8,326 nucleotides of DNA from Ignavibacteriaceae bacterium. GTDB taxonomy: Bacteria; Bacteroidota; Ignavibacteria; Ignavibacteriales; Ignavibacteriaceae. Position numbers and translations under genes: made by a program. The stretch spans positions 1 to 8,326 of the forward strand of contig JANWIS010000099.1 of NCBI GenBank assembly GCA_025449775.1, in the 5' to 3' direction. The notes under the pieces were generated by a model. The model made no database searches. It had not been told where the DNA came from and saw only the letters and a list, made by a program, of their open reading frames with translations. Positions 5,270 through 8,326 of the stretch are shown here, piece after piece (position 1 is the first letter of the stretch; the number at the start of each line of letters is the position of its first letter).

Positions 5270-7990
5270 ATGATAAAATATTTACTGATAATTTCTCTCT
5301 TAACTTTGACATCCTTAACCTTTGCTCAGAATTATAAAGAGGTAAAGATTTTCCTTAATGAAAGATCGGATGTTCAGCAGCTGCAGAGTGCCGGGATGCA
5401 ATTCGATCATCTTGTTATTGATAAAGACAATACTATAACAACATTCATTGATGAAAATGATTTTGAAATTCTTCAAAGCAGCGGATTCAGTTATGAAATT
5501 TTAATAGATGATTGGTCAGAGTATTATGATAACCTTCCAAAAATGACCGAAGAAGAAAAATTAATTTCTCTTGAAGAAGTTGAACGTGATTACGGAATAA
5601 TGGGATTTAATTACGGATCGATGGGAGGTTTTTATATTCTGGCAGAAGTTATTGCAGAGCTCGATGAAATGTTCAGTCTGTACCCGAATCTTATTACACA
5701 AAAAGTTTCAATCGGAACTACGGTTGAAGGCAGACCAATTTATATGGTCAAGATTTCCGATAATCCTTCAGTAAGTGAAAATGAACCTCAAGTACTTTAT
5801 ACAGCACTTCATCATGCAAGAGAACCACAAAGCATGGAACAAATGATTTTCTTTATGTTTTACCTGCTTGAAAATTATGGAACAGATTCCGAAGTAACTT
5901 ACCTTTTGAATAACAGAGAATTGTATTTTGTTCCTGTATTAAATCCTGACGGATATCAATATAACTATGTTATGGATCCTAATGGTGGATACATGTGGAG
6001 AAAAAATAAAAAAGATAATAACGGAAATGGAACATTCCAGGAATTCGCTGATGGCGTAGATTTGAATAGAAACTACGGACCTCAATCATATTGGAATTCA
6101 CCATATGGCGGTTCAAGTACAGATCCTTCGAGCGATACTTACAGAGGAACTGCTCCGTTTTCAGAGAATGAAACTGATGCAATACAAGATTTCTATGCTA
6201 CAAAAAATATTCGCTGTACTCTCAACTATCATACTTATGGAAATTATCTTATATATCCGTACGGTGCATTTCCATATCTGACTCCCGATTCTTTAACTTT
6301 CTTTGAGTTTGCTAATGACATAACCGCGTACAACGGATATTCTGCTGGAACTGCAACTCAAACAGTTGGATACAATGTTCGAGGGACAAGTGATGATTAT
6401 GCTTACGATGGTGATGTGATTAACAATCATGGGAAAATTTTTGCAATGACTCCTGAAGTCGGCACAACAGGGTTCTGGCCATCACAAAGTGAAATAATTC
6501 CTCTTGCTGTTGAAAATTTATTACCAAATTTATACTACGCATGGGTTGCAGGTGAGTCTGTCAATCTGGAAAATCCTAATTTCTCTCAGGAATATTTTAA
6601 TCCTGGTGATGTTGTTGATATGTTTCCTTCATTTAGAAACAAAGGATTATCCTCAGGTTACAATATTGGTATTACTGTTAACTCATTAAGCATACACGCA
6701 ACCATTAATTCTGGGAATGCAACAATAGATTCAATACAGGCGAGATCTTCTTCACAGGTAACTTCACCGATGACATTTACAATTTCTCCATCAGCAATTG
6801 CAGAAGAAGAAATTGAACTTGAGTTTGTAATTAGTTTAAACTCAACAGTTGTAAGAAAAGATACGATAAGTTTAATCATCGGAACACCGGTATATGTTTT
6901 TAATGATACAACAAATAACCCGACAAGCTTATGGACAATTACTCCTGTTGCCAATCCTCATTGGGAAGCAACAACTTTCTCATATCATACTGCACCAAAT
7001 TCCTATACGGACAGCAGACTCGGAAATTATGTCAGCAATGCAAATGTGACTATGACGTTGACTAACTCGATAAATCTTTCAACTTATGATAACCCGAGAC
7101 TTATCTTCTGGACAAAATATGATATTGAAAGCAACTATGATTATGGACAGGTTGATATATCAACAAACAATGGTGCAAGCTGGATTCCACTTGAAGGACA
7201 ATACACTCAACCCGGTGTTGGAAGTTTTCAACCAAATGGCGAACCGCTTTACGATGGAATGAGAACGACCTGGGTTAGAGAGGAAATGAGTCTTTCTAAT
7301 TATAATACTGCACAGAATAAAATAAGGTACCAGTTGATTGCAGATGGTTTTGTTGAACGCGATGGCTGGTATGTTGATGATATCGGAATAATAATTTACC
7401 AGGTAATTCCGGTTGAACTGATTTCATTTTCTGTTTCAGTTAAAGCTAACAGCATTGCACTCTTCTGGTCAACCGCATCAGAAATGAATAACCACGGATT
7501 TGAAATTCAAAGAGCTTCCGCAGATGGAAGTAATAATTTTGAATGGACAGCAATCGGGTTTGTTAATGGAAATGGAACCACAACTGAAAAAAATAATTAT
7601 TCATTTATAGATCGGTCTCCATTGACCGGAACTTCTTATTACAGATTAAAACAAATTGATCTCGATGGAACATCAAGAATCTTTGAGGCAGAAATGGTTG
7701 AGTTCGGACCAGTAAATGATTATTCACTTGAACAGAATTATCCGAACCCATTCAATCCTTCAACCACAATAAAATATTCTATTCCTGATGCCGGTTATGT
7801 TAACCTGACGGTTTATAATATGCTTGGATCTGAAGTTGCAGTTCTGGTGAATGAAAACAAAGATGCCGGAACTCACTCGGTTGAGTTCTCAACAGAAAAA
7901 TCCGAATTTAATTTAGGTTCAGGAGTTTATATTTATACATTAAAGGCAGGTAATTTTTCTCAGATCAGGAAAATGGTTGTCATAAAGTAA
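5270..7990 (+). CDS. Secreted M14 zinc carboxypeptidase with T9SS C-terminal sorting domain
   Basis: This 906-residue extracellular or surface peptidase probably trims C-terminal residues from peptides. Seen, numbered from ATG 5270: a signal peptide (1-19, ending TFA before Gln20); a likely propeptide to about 110; and the M14 catalytic domain, about 113-425. The latter has zinc ligands His182 and Glu185 (HAREP) and His321 (NYHTYGN), substrate-binding Arg244 (MWRKNK) and Asn266-Arg267 (GVDLNRNYG), and catalytic Glu396 (MTPEVG). All catalytic residues are present. Beyond it are a beta-rich region (about 430-540), a MAM/jelly-roll-like domain (about 541-710, ending WYVDDIGI), an FN3-like domain (about 714-806, with FSVSVKANSIALFWSTASE and YYRLKQIDLDG) and a type A T9SS sorting domain (817-906) with YPNPFNPST and a KMVVIK end. 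Known: the sorting domain directs export across the outer membrane and is usually cleaved there. Substrate specificity is not predictable. The 225-bp gap upstream and the terminator downstream indicate a single-gene transcript. Confidence 0.93.
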   Translation: MIKYLLIISLLTLTSLTFAQNYKEVKIFLNERSDVQQLQSAGMQFDHLVIDKDNTITTFIDENDFEILQSSGFSYEILIDDWSEYYDNLPKMTEEEKLISLEEVERDYGIMGFNYGSMGGFYILAEVIAELDEMFSLYPNLITQKVSIGTTVEGRPIYMVKISDNPSVSENEPQVLYTALHHAREPQSMEQMIFFMFYLLENYGTDSEVTYLLNNRELYFVPVLNPDGYQYNYVMDPNGGYMWRKNKKDNNGNGTFQEFADGVDLNRNYGPQSYWNSPYGGSSTDPSSDTYRGTAPFSENETDAIQDFYATKNIRCTLNYHTYGNYLIYPYGAFPYLTPDSLTFFEFANDITAYNGYSAGTATQTVGYNVRGTSDDYAYDGDVINNHGKIFAMTPEVGTTGFWPSQSEIIPLAVENLLPNLYYAWVAGESVNLENPNFSQEYFNPGDVVDMFPSFRNKGLSSGYNIGITVNSLSIHATINSGNATIDSIQARSSSQVTSPMTFTISPSAIAEEEIELEFVISLNSTVVRKDTISLIIGTPVYVFNDTTNNPTSLWTITPVANPHWEATTFSYHTAPNSYTDSRLGNYVSNANVTMTLTNSINLSTYDNPRLIFWTKYDIESNYDYGQVDISTNNGASWIPLEGQYTQPGVGSFQPNGEPLYDGMRTTWVREEMSLSNYNTAQNKIRYQLIADGFVERDGWYVDDIGIIIYQVIPVELISFSVSVKANSIALFWSTASEMNNHGFEIQRASADGSNNFEWTAIGFVNGNGTTTEKNNYSFIDRSPLTGTSYYRLKQIDLDGTSRIFEAEMVEFGPVNDYSLEQNYPNPFNPSTTIKYSIPDAGYVNLTVYNMLGSEVAVLVNENKDAGTHSVEFSTEKSEFNLGSGVYIYTLKAGNFSQIRKMVVIK

Positions 7991-8017
7991 CCATTCATTA
8001 ACAACACAAATACTTTT

Positions 8018-8043
8018 AATGCCGTATCACCCGATGCGGCATT
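8018..8043 (+). terminator. Strong hairpin terminator between convergent genes
   Basis: AATGCCGTATC and GATGCGGCATT pair as an 11-bp stem (one T-G pair) around an ACCC loop, followed by TTAATTT. It begins 28 nt after the peptidase stop and ends 7 nt before the stop codon of the convergent phosphatase gene, so it should end the peptidase transcript. On the minus strand the following bases are AAAAG-type rather than a T-run, so it is less convincing for the opposite direction. Confidence 0.8.
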
Positions 8044-8049
8044 TTAATT

Positions 8050-8326
8050 TTAAATGATTTGTTTTAAACCAGAAAGACTTGAAATAATAAAATCCGGCTT
8101 TTCATTTTCAATCAGCTCTTTAGCTCTATAACCGAATAAAACTCCGCAAGTTTTAGCACCGGCATTTTTTCCGCATTGAATATCGAGTTCAGTATCACCT
8201 ACAATTAAAGTTTCTGAAGGAGTGATTTCAAGCTCTTTGCATATGTATAAAAGCGGTTCCGGAGAAGGTTTAAGAGCGAATCCATTTCTTCTGCCCATTA
8301 TATAATCAAAAGATGATTGAAGATTA
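8050..8326 (-). CDS. HAD-superfamily phosphatase, phosphoglycolate phosphatase-like (5' end beyond the window)
   Basis: The frame runs on the minus strand to the right edge without a start; 91 C-terminal residues are visible. Seen: LKPSPEP, with motif III Lys19 of the visible part, and VGDTELDI, with motif IV acidic residues Asp44 and Asp48. These are followed by GAKTCGVLFGYR and a C-terminal PDFIISSLSGL, as in Gph-type HAD-IA enzymes. Known: such enzymes dephosphorylate small metabolites (phosphoglycolate, sugar phosphates, nucleotides) with Mg2+. The nucleophile DxD motif and cap domain would lie in the missing part, about 120-140 residues for a protein of usual size. An internal ATG at 8298 falls in the middle of the fold (FDYIMGRRNGF) and is not the true start. 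The exact substrate cannot be named. It is convergent with the peptidase gene, with no functional link evident. Confidence 0.85.
   Translation of the reverse strand, partial: NLQSSFDYIMGRRNGFALKPSPEPLLYICKELEITPSETLIVGDTELDIQCGKNAGAKTCGVLFGYRAKELIENEKPDFIISSLSGLKQII

Noticed and set aside
6658..6954. 98-codon minus-strand frame within the peptidase gene
   Set aside because: It is antisense to a well-supported coding region and has no ribosome-binding site or recognisable motif.
1..8326. Mobile element, CRISPR, tRNA/rRNA, defence system or riboswitch
   Set aside because: No transposase motifs, direct-repeat arrays, target-site duplications, tRNA-like folds or known riboswitch cores were seen; gene content is ordinary metabolism, transport and secreted peptidase.

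Overview
The window looks like ordinary chromosomal DNA of a low-GC member of the Bacteroidota/Chlorobi group, most likely the Ignavibacteria lineage. The main clue is the C-terminus of the secreted peptidase: a type IX secretion (T9SS) sorting domain with a YPNPFNPST-type motif and a lysine-rich KMVVIK end. The AT-rich intergenic DNA and mostly weak or absent Shine-Dalgarno sequences fit the same group. This placement is inferred from motifs, not from an alignment.

Layout, left to right. (1) Positions 1-1443 hold the 3' part of a large PEP synthase-like protein: an ATP-grasp PEP/pyruvate-binding domain followed by a conserved C-terminal module of unknown function. (2) Starting 1 nt after its stop is a small zinc-ribbon gene (1445-1624). 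It uses a TTG start with a well-placed Shine-Dalgarno, so it is easily missed. (3) A glutamate dehydrogenase gene (1650-2897) follows 25 nt later. These three are probably one transcription unit. (4) After a 176-bp AT-rich gap with inverted repeats comes a CPA2-type cation:proton antiporter with RCK_N and RCK_C regulatory domains (3074-5032). (5) After a 225-bp gap with overlapping hairpins comes a secreted multidomain M14 zinc carboxypeptidase with a T9SS sorting domain (5270-7990). (6) A strong hairpin terminator (8018-8043) separates it from a convergent HAD-family phosphatase gene, which is cut by the right edge (8050-8326, minus strand).

Functionally, the first three genes suggest carbon/nitrogen metabolism around pyruvate/PEP and 2-oxoglutarate/glutamate, though the PEP-synthase-like protein has no known reaction. 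The antiporter serves ion and pH homeostasis, and the peptidase supplies extracellular peptide breakdown. I see no mobile element, CRISPR array, tRNA, rRNA or obvious defence system, and no clear evidence for a wholly new system. The least understood parts are the C-terminal module of the first protein, its translationally coupled zinc-ribbon partner, and the ATCGAT-centred palindromes around the start of the antiporter gene.
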